A program made the translations under genes and the position numbers. The notes below the pieces were generated by a model, which saw nothing but the letters and a program-made list of their open reading frames with translations, had not been told where the DNA came from and searched no databases. Of a stretch of DNA of 57,050 nt, positions 35,465-44,451 are shown piece by piece (within the stretch, counting starts at the first letter, position 1; every line of letters begins with the position of its first letter). The stretch comes from CABQCM01 sp965145485 (GTDB taxonomy: Bacteria > Bacillota > Clostridia > Oscillospirales > Acutalibacteraceae): positions 1-57,050 of the forward strand of contig CBCTCU010000014.1 of NCBI GenBank assembly GCA_965145485.1, written 5' to 3'.

Positions 35465-36610
35465 TTAGAATTCCCGCAGCAGGGCGATCAGGTAATCCAA
35501 TAAATTGGGGGGCTTTATCTCCACGGGAGGGGCCTGAGCGACATCCCAGGCGGCGACCAGCTTGGCGCGGGCCACCTCCTGCCCGTCAAGGGTAAAGACC
35601 GCTTCGCCCATACTCTCGCCAAATCCGATGGGCGCATAGGCAAACGGCAGCAGCAGCAGGGTGCGTTCGATTCGTTCGGCCTGACCGGGCAAAAGGCTGA
35701 TTTTAACCTCCTCGCACATGACCCCGACGGCATTGGCCGCGCCGCCGGTCACCGGCAGCCGCACCTGCTCGGTGTCGGTGTCCAGGGACTGCTGGCTGTA
35801 GTGGGAGAAGCCGTAGTCGAACAGCTTGATGTGATCGTTCCAGTCGTCGGGCGCTGATAGGGTGACGGCGATCAAAAGCGCGCCGTCCCGCTCGGCGGCC
35901 GAGACCAGGCAGCGCCCCGATTTTTTGGTGTACCCTGTTTTGATGCCGACAGCGTCGGCGTACATGCTCAGCAGCTTGTTGTGGCCGTACAGGGTGCGCT
36001 CGTAGGGAGGGTTGCCAAAACACACCCGTGCGGTGCGGGAGGCGGCCATGGCGGCAAAGGTTTCGTTTTTCATTGCCGCGCGCCCCAATAGGGCCATGTC
36101 GTAGGCGGTGGAGTAGTGGCCTTCGGCGTCCAGGCCGGATGGGGTGACAAAGTTGCTTTGCTGCATCCCCAGCTCGTTGGCCTTGTCGTTCATCATTTTT
36201 GCAAAGGCGGGAATGCTTCCGGCCAGGGCAATGGCGGTGGTGTTGGCCGCGTCGTTCCCCGAGCACAGCAGCATGCCGTAGCAAAGCGCCTCCAGGCTGA
36301 CCGTGTCCCCTTCAAGCAGCCCCATACTGGTTCCCTCGACCGACACCATCTCCTTGGTGGTGGTGACCTCACGGGCCAAATCGCCCGATTCTATGGCGAG
36401 TAAGGTGGTCATGATCTTGGTCGTGCTGGCCATGGGCATGGTCTCGTAAGCGTTTTTCTCATAGAGCACCTCGCCCGTCAGTCCGTCGATGAGAACGGCC
36501 GATTTTGCCGAAACGGAGGGGGCTTGGGAAGCGGCCGAGGAGGGGGTGAGGCATACCGGGATCATCAGGGCGGTTGACAGCATGCAGGCAAGCAGTTGTC
36601 GCATTCGCAT
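35465..36610 (-). CDS. dacF: D-alanyl-D-alanine carboxypeptidase (DacF/PBP5 type)
   Basis: A 381-aa serine peptidase of the S11 family that trims the terminal D-Ala of peptidoglycan side chains. A signal peptide covers about residues 1-28. The active-site motifs are STTK (SxxK), SGN and KTG (in GIKTGYTKKSG). The C-terminal third is a beta-rich PBP5 domain. The C-terminal end LLDYLIALLREF could be an amphipathic anchor. The ATG at 36610 has AAAGGAG at 7-nt spacing; 36628 is an in-frame alternative. DacF in Bacillus is a forespore protein, but a sporulation promoter is not clear here. Confidence 0.94.
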   Translation of the reverse strand: MRMRQLLACMLSTALMIPVCLTPSSAASQAPSVSAKSAVLIDGLTGEVLYEKNAYETMPMASTTKIMTTLLAIESGDLAREVTTTKEMVSVEGTSMGLLEGDTVSLEALCYGMLLCSGNDAANTTAIALAGSIPAFAKMMNDKANELGMQQSNFVTPSGLDAEGHYSTAYDMALLGRAAMKNETFAAMAASRTARVCFGNPPYERTLYGHNKLLSMYADAVGIKTGYTKKSGRCLVSAAERDGALLIAVTLSAPDDWNDHIKLFDYGFSHYSQQSLDTDTEQVRLPVTGGAANAVGVMCEEVKISLLPGQAERIERTLLLLPFAYAPIGFGESMGEAVFTLDGQEVARAKLVAAWDVAQAPPVEIKPPNLLDYLIALLREF

Positions 36611-36989
36611 GGGCGTTCTCCTTTCCAAAGCGGATATTCACACTACAAATCAATATATGCGCCATGGGCGCCCGCTATGTGACAAGCCGTGATGCCAGCC
36701 AAAAATCGGCGGATGCTGGCATGCCGTATCTGTCGAATGTCCGCACGCAGCGGCATCAAAATTCAGGCGGAGGCGGCATAAGCGGCCTGTGCCCTACCGC
36801 CGGAATGTGGGTGAATTTGTCTGGAAATGCAGGCGCGCACCGCATGCGTTGGGCATGCCGGCATCGTCGCTATCCCTCTCGGCCGGCTGCACCAAAACGG
36901 CCGGCATGGGGCGGAATGCCGGCGGAAACGTATTTTGTTTGACAAATATGTCTTATCATGCTAACATAAAGCTTATGGGGGGTGCGGCA
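36611..36989. other. Divergent intergenic region of dacF and the GntR/LacI-type regulator
   Basis: The right end carries the regulator promoter (36939-36967) with an overlapping dyad. The dacF promoter is not obvious. About 250 nt show no gene. Confidence 0.4.
36934..36967 (+). promoter_or_regulatory. Promoter and autoregulatory dyad of the GntR/LacI regulator
   Basis: Perfect TTGACA (36939-36944), 17-bp spacer, TAACAT (36962-36967). TTTGT-TTG-ACAAA (about 36934-36946) overlaps the -35, and a GACA-N4-TGTC dyad (36941-36952) follows. The first resembles AraR-type sites. Confidence 0.65.
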
Positions 36990-38084
36990 ATGTCTGCGGA
37001 GAAACAATACAAATACAACACAGTCATCAATTATATCATGCAATATATTCAGGACAACGACCTGTCCGACGGGGATAAGCTGCCGACCGAGCAGCAGTTG
37101 TCCAGCCTGCTGCACGTCAGCCGGGTGTCCATCCAGCAGGGGATCAAAAAACTGGAGAAGGATGGCTTTGTCTACCGCATTCAGGGCAGCGGCACCTATG
37201 TGCGCAAAATTACCGACCGAAAAGAATCCAGCATCATGGTTCCACTGGTGATGAACGCGGGATTCAACGCGCTGCATGGCTTTGACATCCTGCGGGGGGC
37301 ACAGGAATTTCTGTTTTCCCATTCCTGTCACCTATCCCCCCACTGCCTCAAAAGCGAGGATGCGCAGCAGCATGACTGCGAGGATATGATCGACCATCTG
37401 GTCGAGCGGGGAAACCGGTGCATCATGACGCTGCTGCCCTCGGTGAGCAACGCGGATTTTTTCCGGCGTCATATGCGCGACGGTGTGCGTTTTGTGTTTT
37501 TGGATACCCCGCTGGACGACTTTTTCGGATGCCATACGGTTTACAGCGACCATGCTTTGGGCGGCTATCTGATCACCAGGCATCTGATCGATCTCGGCCA
37601 CCGGGATATCGCCGTGTTCAGCCCGGTGCATTCCGGGCCGCTGGTCAACCCGAATTTTGCCCACCGGATTGAGGGCTATCGCTACGCCCTGCACGAGCAG
37701 GGAATCCGGTACCGGGAGGATTACCTGTTTGAGGATTGCCAGACGACCTGGGAGCATTTTACCCGCGCGTTCGAGCGCATGCTGGCCATGAGGCCGCGGC
37801 CGACGGCCGTATTTTGTCTCAACGACGCGGTGGCCGACTGGATGACCGAATATTTGGATGAACGCGGCCTTCGCATCCCGGAGGATATCTCGGTTGCCGG
37901 CTTTGATAATCATGATATCCGGCGCCCGGTGACCACCATACAACAGGATTTTTATGAGATGGGGCGATATGGCGCCAAGTTGGCGCTACAGCTTCTCAAA
38001 AACCCGGCGTATCCGGTTACCAAGCAAATACTTCCCGTTACCTTGATTAAAAGAGAGTCGACGGGCAAACCTCTCAACGCTTAA
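36990..38084 (+). CDS. GntR-type DNA-binding, LacI-type sugar-binding regulator (AraR-like)
   Basis: A 364-aa regulator. Residues 1-75 form a GntR-family winged helix (DGDKLPTEQQLSSLLHVSRVS, DGFVYRIQGSGTYV). Residues 80-360 form a LacI/periplasmic-binding-protein-like effector domain (LITRHLIDLGHRDIAVFSP, VAGFDNHDI). This domain pairing is known from AraR. The start at 36990 follows a run of G (GGGGGG) and is preferred over ATG 36975. It lies upstream of two secreted dockerin proteins and a sugar ABC transporter and may sense a released sugar, which is inference. A terminator follows. Confidence 0.9.
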   Translation: MSAEKQYKYNTVINYIMQYIQDNDLSDGDKLPTEQQLSSLLHVSRVSIQQGIKKLEKDGFVYRIQGSGTYVRKITDRKESSIMVPLVMNAGFNALHGFDILRGAQEFLFSHSCHLSPHCLKSEDAQQHDCEDMIDHLVERGNRCIMTLLPSVSNADFFRRHMRDGVRFVFLDTPLDDFFGCHTVYSDHALGGYLITRHLIDLGHRDIAVFSPVHSGPLVNPNFAHRIEGYRYALHEQGIRYREDYLFEDCQTTWEHFTRAFERMLAMRPRPTAVFCLNDAVADWMTEYLDERGLRIPEDISVAGFDNHDIRRPVTTIQQDFYEMGRYGAKLALQLLKNPAYPVTKQILPVTLIKRESTGKPLNA

Positions 38085-38110
38085 AACAGCCGTAAGGCTG
38101 TTTTTGTTTT
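38085..38110 (+). terminator. Terminator of the GntR/LacI regulator gene
   Basis: A stem AACAGCC/GGCTGTT with a 4-nt loop (about 38085-38102), followed by TTTTTG and TTTT. Confidence 0.75.
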
Positions 38111-38302
38111 GCAGCATGGTGAAGTTAAGCCGGATGTTGTGTTGGGGCGCCTATGCATCAGCACGCAACGGAATGAAGCGGTTTTTCTGTATGTGCCAAG
38201 CCTGCCTAATAAAAAAATAACAAATTTCAATTGATCTTAAAATTGAGTGATAAGGACTGCGCTTTTTCCCACATTTCAATATAAATTGTTATGATTTAGC
38301 AA

Positions 38303-38351
38303 GACAATATGTCAAATTTATCTTGACTTAAAGGCACAGATGAGGTAATAT
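38303..38351 (+). promoter_or_regulatory. Promoter and upstream dyad of the dockerin C-D operon
   Basis: TTGACT (38323-38328), 17-bp spacer and TAATAT (38346-38351). A GACA-N3-TGTC dyad (38303-38313) lies just upstream, closely similar to the one in the GntR/LacI regulator promoter. The surrounding 150 nt are AT-rich compared with the window. Confidence 0.65.
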
Positions 38352-38381
38352 AGGGACAAATGTATGAGGAGGATGATTACC

Positions 38382-39989
38382 TTGAAAACGAAATGGCATC
38401 GTTCGCTATTGGCATTCACGCTTAGTTTGATATTTTTGTTCAGTTCCTTTGGCTCAGCGGTCGTCTTGGCCGATGACGAGGCGGTTGCTGCGGTAGAAGC
38501 GGCGATTGACGAAATTGGATTGGTCAGCTATCGCGATAGCGTGCTCAGCGCTATTGAGGCGGCTGAAGCGGCCTGGAACGGCTTGGATGAAACCGAGCAG
38601 GGGCAGGTGTCCAACGCGCAGGTACTCGTTGATGCCCGAGCGGAATACGACCGCCTGGCTGCTGCTGCGGACAACTTAAAAATTGTGTACAATTTTGATA
38701 CCTCCACTACCGACGGCTGGAGTTCCGAAAATTGTGATTTTTCGTTGGGCACGCTCGACGATCACCCCGATCACTGGCTGATTACCCCGACCGGCGACTG
38801 GTCTGTATGGAGAAGTGTAGAGATCGATATTTCCGAATACGACTTTGACCAGCTCAAAATGGGGGTAAACGTCCTGCGCAGCAGCGAGGAAGACGGGATA
38901 GTCTCGGTGCGTCTGCACAATGCTGCGGGTCAGGTCATGGAAATGAACAAATGGTTTGGCGAACTTGGCATGGAGCCCAATAAGTGGGTTTTTTATGAAA
39001 TGAAGTTTAATGAGTCGGAGAATGCACAGGGCGGTAACCCATGGCCCAAGTGGACTTCCGACGACTGGAATTCGGACGTTCCCATTGTCACGGTCGAATT
39101 CCGCAACGGCGCTAAGACGAATACGCCCGTAGAGGCCGACGGTTTTGCCATCTACAACGAGGGCGCCGATGTACAGGGTCTGGTAGACGAGGCCAATGCG
39201 GTGGTGGATCAAATTGCTGCGATTGGGGAGATTACCTCGGCAGAACAGAGCAACGCCGTCGTTGCCGCCCGCAGCGCCTATGATAATCTGAGCGCCGTTC
39301 AGCAGGAGTTGGTGGTTAACTTTAACGCATTGCAGCAGATGGAGCAGACTGTGAGTCAGTACAGGTCGGCTGCCAATGTTGTGGCGGCCATCGATGCCAT
39401 CGGGGAAGTGACGGCGGAGAACTATGCCCAAAAGGGCAACGCCATTCTCAACGCCCGGGATTTGTATGATACATATTATAGTGAGTACAATGATAATACC
39501 CTGATCACCAATTTCTCCGTCCTGACGGCGGCAGAGGAAGCTTACAATGGTTTCCTCGACGCGCAGAAAGAAGAGGATATCGCCGCTCTGGAAGCTTTGA
39601 TCGACGCCATTGGCGAGGTAAATGCGGATAACAGCGAAGAGGCCCTGACAAAAATCACGGCAGCCGAGCAGGCGCGCGACGCGCTGGCGGAGGAATATGG
39701 ACAGAGCGTGCTCAACGAGGTCGGTAACCTTGACACGCTGGAAGAGGCACGGCAGGCATACGATGCCTTGAACCCGTCGGTTACGCTGGGGGACGTCAAC
39801 AATGACGGCAATATTAACGCTTCTGACGCGCTTCAGGCGCTACAACACAGCGTTGAGTTGATTACGCTGGAGGGGGATCCATTTACGGCGGCCGACGTCA
39901 ACCGCAATTCGGTGGTAGACGCTGCCGACGCTTTGCTCATCCTCCAGTATTCGGTAGAGTTGATTACCGAGTTTTCCAGCGCTGAATAA
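38382..39989 (+). CDS. Secreted multidomain protein with helical repeats, CBM-like domain and C-terminal dockerin (protein C)
   Basis: About 535 aa. Signal peptide at 1-32. A first helical repeat of the AIDxIGxVxxxS...YDxL kind (about 35-95) precedes a beta-sandwich resembling a carbohydrate-binding module (about 101-260; NFDTSTTDGWSSEN). Three more helical repeats with IGEI/IGEV motifs follow (about 268-465). Two dockerin repeats close it (DVNNDGNINASDALQALQ and DVNRNSVVDAADALLILQ). TTG 38382 is taken as start because GAGGAGG lies 9-10 nt upstream; ATG 38364 overlaps that site. No catalytic domain is apparent, so it may be a binding or structural partner of protein D in the same operon. Confidence 0.85.
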   Translation: MKTKWHRSLLAFTLSLIFLFSSFGSAVVLADDEAVAAVEAAIDEIGLVSYRDSVLSAIEAAEAAWNGLDETEQGQVSNAQVLVDARAEYDRLAAAADNLKIVYNFDTSTTDGWSSENCDFSLGTLDDHPDHWLITPTGDWSVWRSVEIDISEYDFDQLKMGVNVLRSSEEDGIVSVRLHNAAGQVMEMNKWFGELGMEPNKWVFYEMKFNESENAQGGNPWPKWTSDDWNSDVPIVTVEFRNGAKTNTPVEADGFAIYNEGADVQGLVDEANAVVDQIAAIGEITSAEQSNAVVAARSAYDNLSAVQQELVVNFNALQQMEQTVSQYRSAANVVAAIDAIGEVTAENYAQKGNAILNARDLYDTYYSEYNDNTLITNFSVLTAAEEAYNGFLDAQKEEDIAALEALIDAIGEVNADNSEEALTKITAAEQARDALAEEYGQSVLNEVGNLDTLEEARQAYDALNPSVTLGDVNNDGNINASDALQALQHSVELITLEGDPFTAADVNRNSVVDAADALLILQYSVELITEFSSAE

Positions 39990-40056
39990 GTCCGTTCGCT
40001 GGGGGCGGTAAGGCCGTCCCCGGCCTTTGTCTTTGCTAACGGAAAGGAGCAATCAA

Positions 40057-42969
40057 ATGAAATCACTGTTCAAGCGGCTGCTGGTAATGTTCACCTGTAC
40101 GTCTATGCTGCTTGGGACGTTGCTGCCGGCCGGCGCGCAGGGCGCTGATGTGGAGTCGGCACCCAGCCAGACCGAAACTGTCACCACGTCAGGAGGGCTT
40201 ACCATGACGTATACCGCAACCGATTATATGCCCAACACCGCCGCGGAGAATGAGCTGATATACGGCGCCTCCGGAATCCTGGGGGTTTATGGCACCGATT
40301 ATTACCGTTTTGCCGACGGATACAATTTCTTTGTTTACCGCTTGACAGGCGAAGTTGGGCAGATGGCCTATGCGGTGTTGGATATCGGTATGGAGTATGT
40401 GGTTGAGATATCCACCGATAATAAGAATTGGACCGAGGTGCTCAATAGCACCCGCGATGGGATTTTCCGCGAAATGCGGGGGATTGACCTGACCTCTTTC
40501 TTTGAATTTTCCTCTGAGGTATATTTGAAGGTGTCGGATTCCGCGCCGCAAAACGGCTGGGGCGGGCAGGTACGCAGCCTGCGGTATGTCACCATCACCG
40601 GTCCCAATGGGGAACTGCCCGCTTATCGCGATATTTCCGAGAACTGGACCGCCTCCACCGGCGATACCCTCAACGCGGGGGAAGCCGTCCGAGCCACAGC
40701 CGGCAGCGAGGTGACGTTCGAAAAAACAGTGTTCGTGCCCGAAAACTGGATCAGCGGCGAGCTTGGCCTGAGCTTTTCCTGGGTGGAGAGCGGTCAGGCA
40801 CCAGTGGTCCGCATTGACGGCACCCAGGTCGATTCGGTCAGCTATTACGGCAATAATCTCACCATCCCGCTGCCCGAGGGCAGCAACGGCAAGTCCGTGA
40901 GGGTGGAGGTGGTTACGACGGCCACCGAGGACGGCAGGTGCGGCCTTTGGGATTCGGTGCGCATGGGCTTTATCGACATGATTACGATGCCCGAGTCGAC
41001 TTGGTCTTTTGATGGCGAGACCCGAAAGATTCACGAGAACTATTTTACCGATGAAACCGATCTGGTGCTTCTCAACGCCCTTGCCGGAAACTATGCCTCG
41101 ACGTTGTATGACGGGCGTTTTGGGCTGGTTGGCTTCAACGGCATGATGCGCAGCAATCAGCTGTTTTACGCACACGATACCTCCCGCAACCTTACCGCCA
41201 TGGCGATGGAGGAGATGTATTCTCCCATCGTGCGGCTGGAGACCATCGAAGAGCTCTATGAGGGCGTCAAGGCGGCCATGGTGCCGGGCAGCAGCTATGA
41301 GATGTTTTTAAAGGTGGATGCGAGGCCGAAAAACGTCCGCACTTCCTCAGCCAACGAAAAACTTCTCCAGATGGTGACCAACCAGGATGTTGCCGAACCC
41401 TTTGTGGATGTATACCTTAGAATGACCAAAGGGGGAGAGGAATATTCCCTGAGCGCGCTGCAGGTGGAGGATGAGGCCAAAGAGGAAGGACTCATGCGCA
41501 CCTACACTGCCGGCGATGTTTCGGCCTTGGTCGATATCACCTGGCCGAGTTGCATGACCGACAAGCCGACCACCATGACCTTCTCCTCCGACAGTGCCGA
41601 CGAGTACAGCGTTGTCTTTACCAATTTCCAGAAGCTCGGACGCGAGGCGGCGAATTTCAGCGTCATATCCACGGAGAACAACACGCTGGCCGTCAGTTCC
41701 GATGGCGTGACCGAGATCGTCCCCCCGGACGATGGATACATCACCCTGTCCAAAAACGAGGGCTGGTATGCCCACCCGATCATCATCACGTGGGATGTCA
41801 AGCCGCAGAAAATTTTGCTCAAAACCAACATGGACAACACCGCCTATACCGACATCGAATTTGTCTATACCGGTAGCGATAAGCCTACTATCAGCTCGGT
41901 GCCGTTTGAAGGCATTGATGTGAACCTGAGCTGGGCTTACCGGGTCGCCAAGCACATCGTTGCGGAAGGCACCTACGGCGCAAATGGCTACGATCCTACC
42001 TATGTTTGCGGCGGGGAGGGTCTGGGGCCGGGCGCGCTGGCTGCGGCCGCCTATATTTTCAAAAAGTACGACAGCCCCCTGGCACAAGAGGCCGAGACCC
42101 TGGCTCTCAAGGCCAACCGGGATGCCTACCAGGCGTCGGTGGAGCGCAATCATACCCCGTCGTATTATCTCGACCGAATTCAGGGATGCATGTTCCTCAA
42201 TATGATGGGATACAATGAGTTTGTCGAGGTTGCGGGTTACTATGGACAATTTGTGCTCAGTTCTCAGAACAGCGACGGAACCTTCCTCTGGTTTGACCCG
42301 CGTAATGTGCTGACCTTACAGTTGGTTTATGAAATTATTGACTTAACAAGCTACGAAGAGGCCATCCGGCGTTACCGCGACGCCCTGACCTATACCGATG
42401 AATACATTGTGTATAAGGATGAGACGCTGCGTCCACATTTTATATTTAATGGGGCAGGCGATCTTGGATATCTAGGCCATATGGGAGATAAGGAAGCTGT
42501 TGACCATGTCTTGAAGATGTGTGCTTCTACCTGCGACGATACCGGCGTGTTCGACTGCTCGGACATCAATCCTTATTTCCTGGGCTGGTCGCTCAAGGGC
42601 ATGATGAACATCCAGTACGATCAGGACGATATGAAAACCATTGTGAAAAAGGGGCAATCGGCCCTGTATGACGCCGATGGTAACGTCGAGATCCTGGATT
42701 ATCCTACTGCTTATATTAATAATCCGAATTTTTACAGTGATTATATTCTGGAGCGTCCCATCGTTTATGGCGATATCAATGGAAGCGGGACAATCGATGC
42801 CTCCGACGCCCTGCTTGCGCTGCAGCACAGCGTTGAGCTCACGACGCTGGAAGGGGATGCCTTTACAGCTGCGGATGTTACGAACGATGGGTCGGTAGAC
42901 GCTGCCGACGCGCTGAATATTCTGCAATACTCTGTCGAGCTGATTGATCATTTTCCCGTAGAGGAATAA
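40057..42969 (+). CDS. Large secreted protein with C-terminal dockerin, possible polysaccharide-active enzyme (protein D)
   Basis: A 970-aa secreted protein. Signal peptide at 1-30. Residues 78-181 form a beta-sandwich that matches the C-terminal module of protein A (YVVEISTDNKNWTEV and NGWGGQVRSLRY here; YLIEVSPDGESWTTA and QGWGGALEKI there). Residues about 615-860 look alpha-helical and could be an alpha/alpha toroid (GGEGLGPGALAAAAYIFKKY, RPHFIFNGAGDLGY). The last 70 residues are two dockerin repeats (DINGSGTIDASDALLALQ and DVTNDGSVDAADALNILQ). I cannot assign a known CAZy family. ATG 40057 has AAAGGAGC upstream and lies 67 nt after protein C, so both are one operon. Confidence 0.85.
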   Translation: MKSLFKRLLVMFTCTSMLLGTLLPAGAQGADVESAPSQTETVTTSGGLTMTYTATDYMPNTAAENELIYGASGILGVYGTDYYRFADGYNFFVYRLTGEVGQMAYAVLDIGMEYVVEISTDNKNWTEVLNSTRDGIFREMRGIDLTSFFEFSSEVYLKVSDSAPQNGWGGQVRSLRYVTITGPNGELPAYRDISENWTASTGDTLNAGEAVRATAGSEVTFEKTVFVPENWISGELGLSFSWVESGQAPVVRIDGTQVDSVSYYGNNLTIPLPEGSNGKSVRVEVVTTATEDGRCGLWDSVRMGFIDMITMPESTWSFDGETRKIHENYFTDETDLVLLNALAGNYASTLYDGRFGLVGFNGMMRSNQLFYAHDTSRNLTAMAMEEMYSPIVRLETIEELYEGVKAAMVPGSSYEMFLKVDARPKNVRTSSANEKLLQMVTNQDVAEPFVDVYLRMTKGGEEYSLSALQVEDEAKEEGLMRTYTAGDVSALVDITWPSCMTDKPTTMTFSSDSADEYSVVFTNFQKLGREAANFSVISTENNTLAVSSDGVTEIVPPDDGYITLSKNEGWYAHPIIITWDVKPQKILLKTNMDNTAYTDIEFVYTGSDKPTISSVPFEGIDVNLSWAYRVAKHIVAEGTYGANGYDPTYVCGGEGLGPGALAAAAYIFKKYDSPLAQEAETLALKANRDAYQASVERNHTPSYYLDRIQGCMFLNMMGYNEFVEVAGYYGQFVLSSQNSDGTFLWFDPRNVLTLQLVYEIIDLTSYEEAIRRYRDALTYTDEYIVYKDETLRPHFIFNGAGDLGYLGHMGDKEAVDHVLKMCASTCDDTGVFDCSDINPYFLGWSLKGMMNIQYDQDDMKTIVKKGQSALYDADGNVEILDYPTAYINNPNFYSDYILERPIVYGDINGSGTIDASDALLALQHSVELTTLEGDAFTAADVTNDGSVDAADALNILQYSVELIDHFPVEE

Positions 42970-42980
42970 ACCCCCTCCTA

Positions 42981-43014
42981 AAGGCGCTCCTGCTGGATAA
43001 GGCAGGGGCGCCTT
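42981..43014 (+). terminator. Hairpin after protein D gene
   Basis: A 13-bp stem AAGGCGCTCCTGC paired with GCAGGGGCGCCTT with one G.U pair. The T run is weak (TTGCTAT). Confidence 0.6.
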
Positions 43015-43346
43015 GCTATATCTAGGAGTATCCGCTTAACAATGGTTCTCTGCCGTTATGCCGCGGGGCGAAAGCAGGGTAGCATGTAAAAGAAGGATAA
43101 GCGCCGATGCACCGACAACGCACACAAGCCGATTCTGATAGACCATCGGCCTGCACCACAGAGAACCCATGGGTCTTTTCGCTTGCCGGATAACCCATCG
43201 GACGCATGCAAAGGGGCAATGCTATGTACTTGATACAGCATGAAGTAGAATCAACCGAAATTCGTGCCGGTCGATCGGGGAGTCCGGCGCATTCGATGGG
43301 AAAGGACAATGGCCCTGATCCTGCGCTGGTCCATAGAAATATTTTT

Positions 43347-43385
43347 AACTTACGGCCACCGCTCAACTGGCGGCGGCCGTAAGTT
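43347..43385 (-). terminator. Hairpin after the sugar-binding protein gene
   Basis: An 11-bp perfect stem (43347-43357 with 43375-43385) with a GC-rich extension inside. There is no T run on the minus strand, so it may act as a stabiliser rather than a terminator. Confidence 0.45.
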
Positions 43386-43410
43386 GATCCTTGGGCAGTC
43401 GTCTTATTTT

Positions 43411-44349
43411 TTACTGGTTGGCACGCAATACCGATACGCCGGTGTCAATGACGTCCGGGCCGGTCGATGCGTCAGTCAGCGCCGCGAAGGCCTGCGCGAC
43501 CCCCAGATACCCCATGGTATAGGGATTTTGCGCCATAGCGGCCTTGAGAGCTCCTTCATTGAGCAGGTTTTGGATGGTATCCGAGCGGTCGAAGCCGATA
43601 CCGATGATGTCCTTGCCCGAGGCCTTGATGGCGTTGCCGGTGCCTACCGTTGCGCCCTCGTTGGTGCCGAAGATGCCAACCAGATCGCTGTTGCCCGTGA
43701 TGAAGCCGTTGGCCGCATCCTGTGAGGCCTGAAAATCCCCTTCCTTGTATTCGGTGGTGAGCAGGGTGAAATTGCCGTCGGCTTCGATCACTTCACGGAA
43801 GCCGTTTTCCCGGTTGATGGTAGAATTGGTGGCGAGATTGACGCCGATAATGCCGATTTTGCCAGAAGTAATCCCGGCGTTCTTGAGCTCGTCGAGCATG
43901 GTCTGTCCGGCGATTTGCCCTGCCTTGGTGTTGTCGGTCGACAGTGTGGTGATGGCCGGCACGTCGGCGGGGGAGTCGACGTAGATAATCTTAACTCCTT
44001 GGTCAATGGCGTTTTGCACCGCCGTCGAAATCGCGGTTTGATCGTTGGCGGCGAGCAGGATCAGATCGGCTCCCTCCGCTACCGCGTTGTTAATGATTTC
44101 AATCTGTCGGGCGTTGTCCTTTTTGTCCGGGGCGTCCCACTTATAGGTGATTCCCAGTTGGGTGGCCATTGCTTTCGCGCCGCTGTCTACCGAGACCCAG
44201 TGCTGATCCATCTTATCCATGGTGATAAGGTAAACCTTTTTGTCCGCGTTGTTGGCGGTGGCGCCACCGCCGTCGGTATTGGAACAGGCCGTACAGGCCA
44301 GCATAACAAGCAGCGTTGCCGTTATCAGGGCAAAAATACGTTTTTTCAT
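43411..44349 (-). CDS. Sugar ABC transporter substrate-binding lipoprotein (RbsB-like)
   Basis: A 312-aa periplasmic-binding-type 1 protein. A lipoprotein signal ends at Cys19 or Cys22 (LACTAC), followed by a Ser/Asn/Gly-rich linker. The ribose/galactose-binding pattern is visible in QIEIINNAVAEGADLILLAANDQTA, DNTKAGQIAGQTML and IFGTNEGATVGTGNAI. It would deliver a pentose, hexose or oligosaccharide to the permease encoded upstream. It is the last gene of the minus-strand rbsA-rbsC-rbsB-type operon. The true sugar is unknown. Confidence 0.92.
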   Translation of the reverse strand: MKKRIFALITATLLVMLACTACSNTDGGGATANNADKKVYLITMDKMDQHWVSVDSGAKAMATQLGITYKWDAPDKKDNARQIEIINNAVAEGADLILLAANDQTAISTAVQNAIDQGVKIIYVDSPADVPAITTLSTDNTKAGQIAGQTMLDELKNAGITSGKIGIIGVNLATNSTINRENGFREVIEADGNFTLLTTEYKEGDFQASQDAANGFITGNSDLVGIFGTNEGATVGTGNAIKASGKDIIGIGFDRSDTIQNLLNEGALKAAMAQNPYTMGYLGVAQAFAALTDASTGPDVIDTGVSVLRANQ

Positions 44350-44451
44350 GGTATAGACCTATCCTTTCTATTCAGCTTATTGATTTCATTCTGATATTGG
44401 GATACAACCCAATGTCGTCATTTCCGGACGCTTGTGGGCGAAGAAGGAGCC

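Larger units (their letters stand above)
42970..43410. other. Intergenic region between convergent genes
   Basis: It holds two hairpins (42981-43014 and 43347-43385), each annotated separately. About 330 nt between them show no gene. Confidence 0.4.

Noticed and set aside
38364..38381. ATG 38364 as start of dockerin protein C
   Set aside because: It overlaps the only good ribosome-binding site. TTG 38382 has proper spacing and gives a normal signal peptide.
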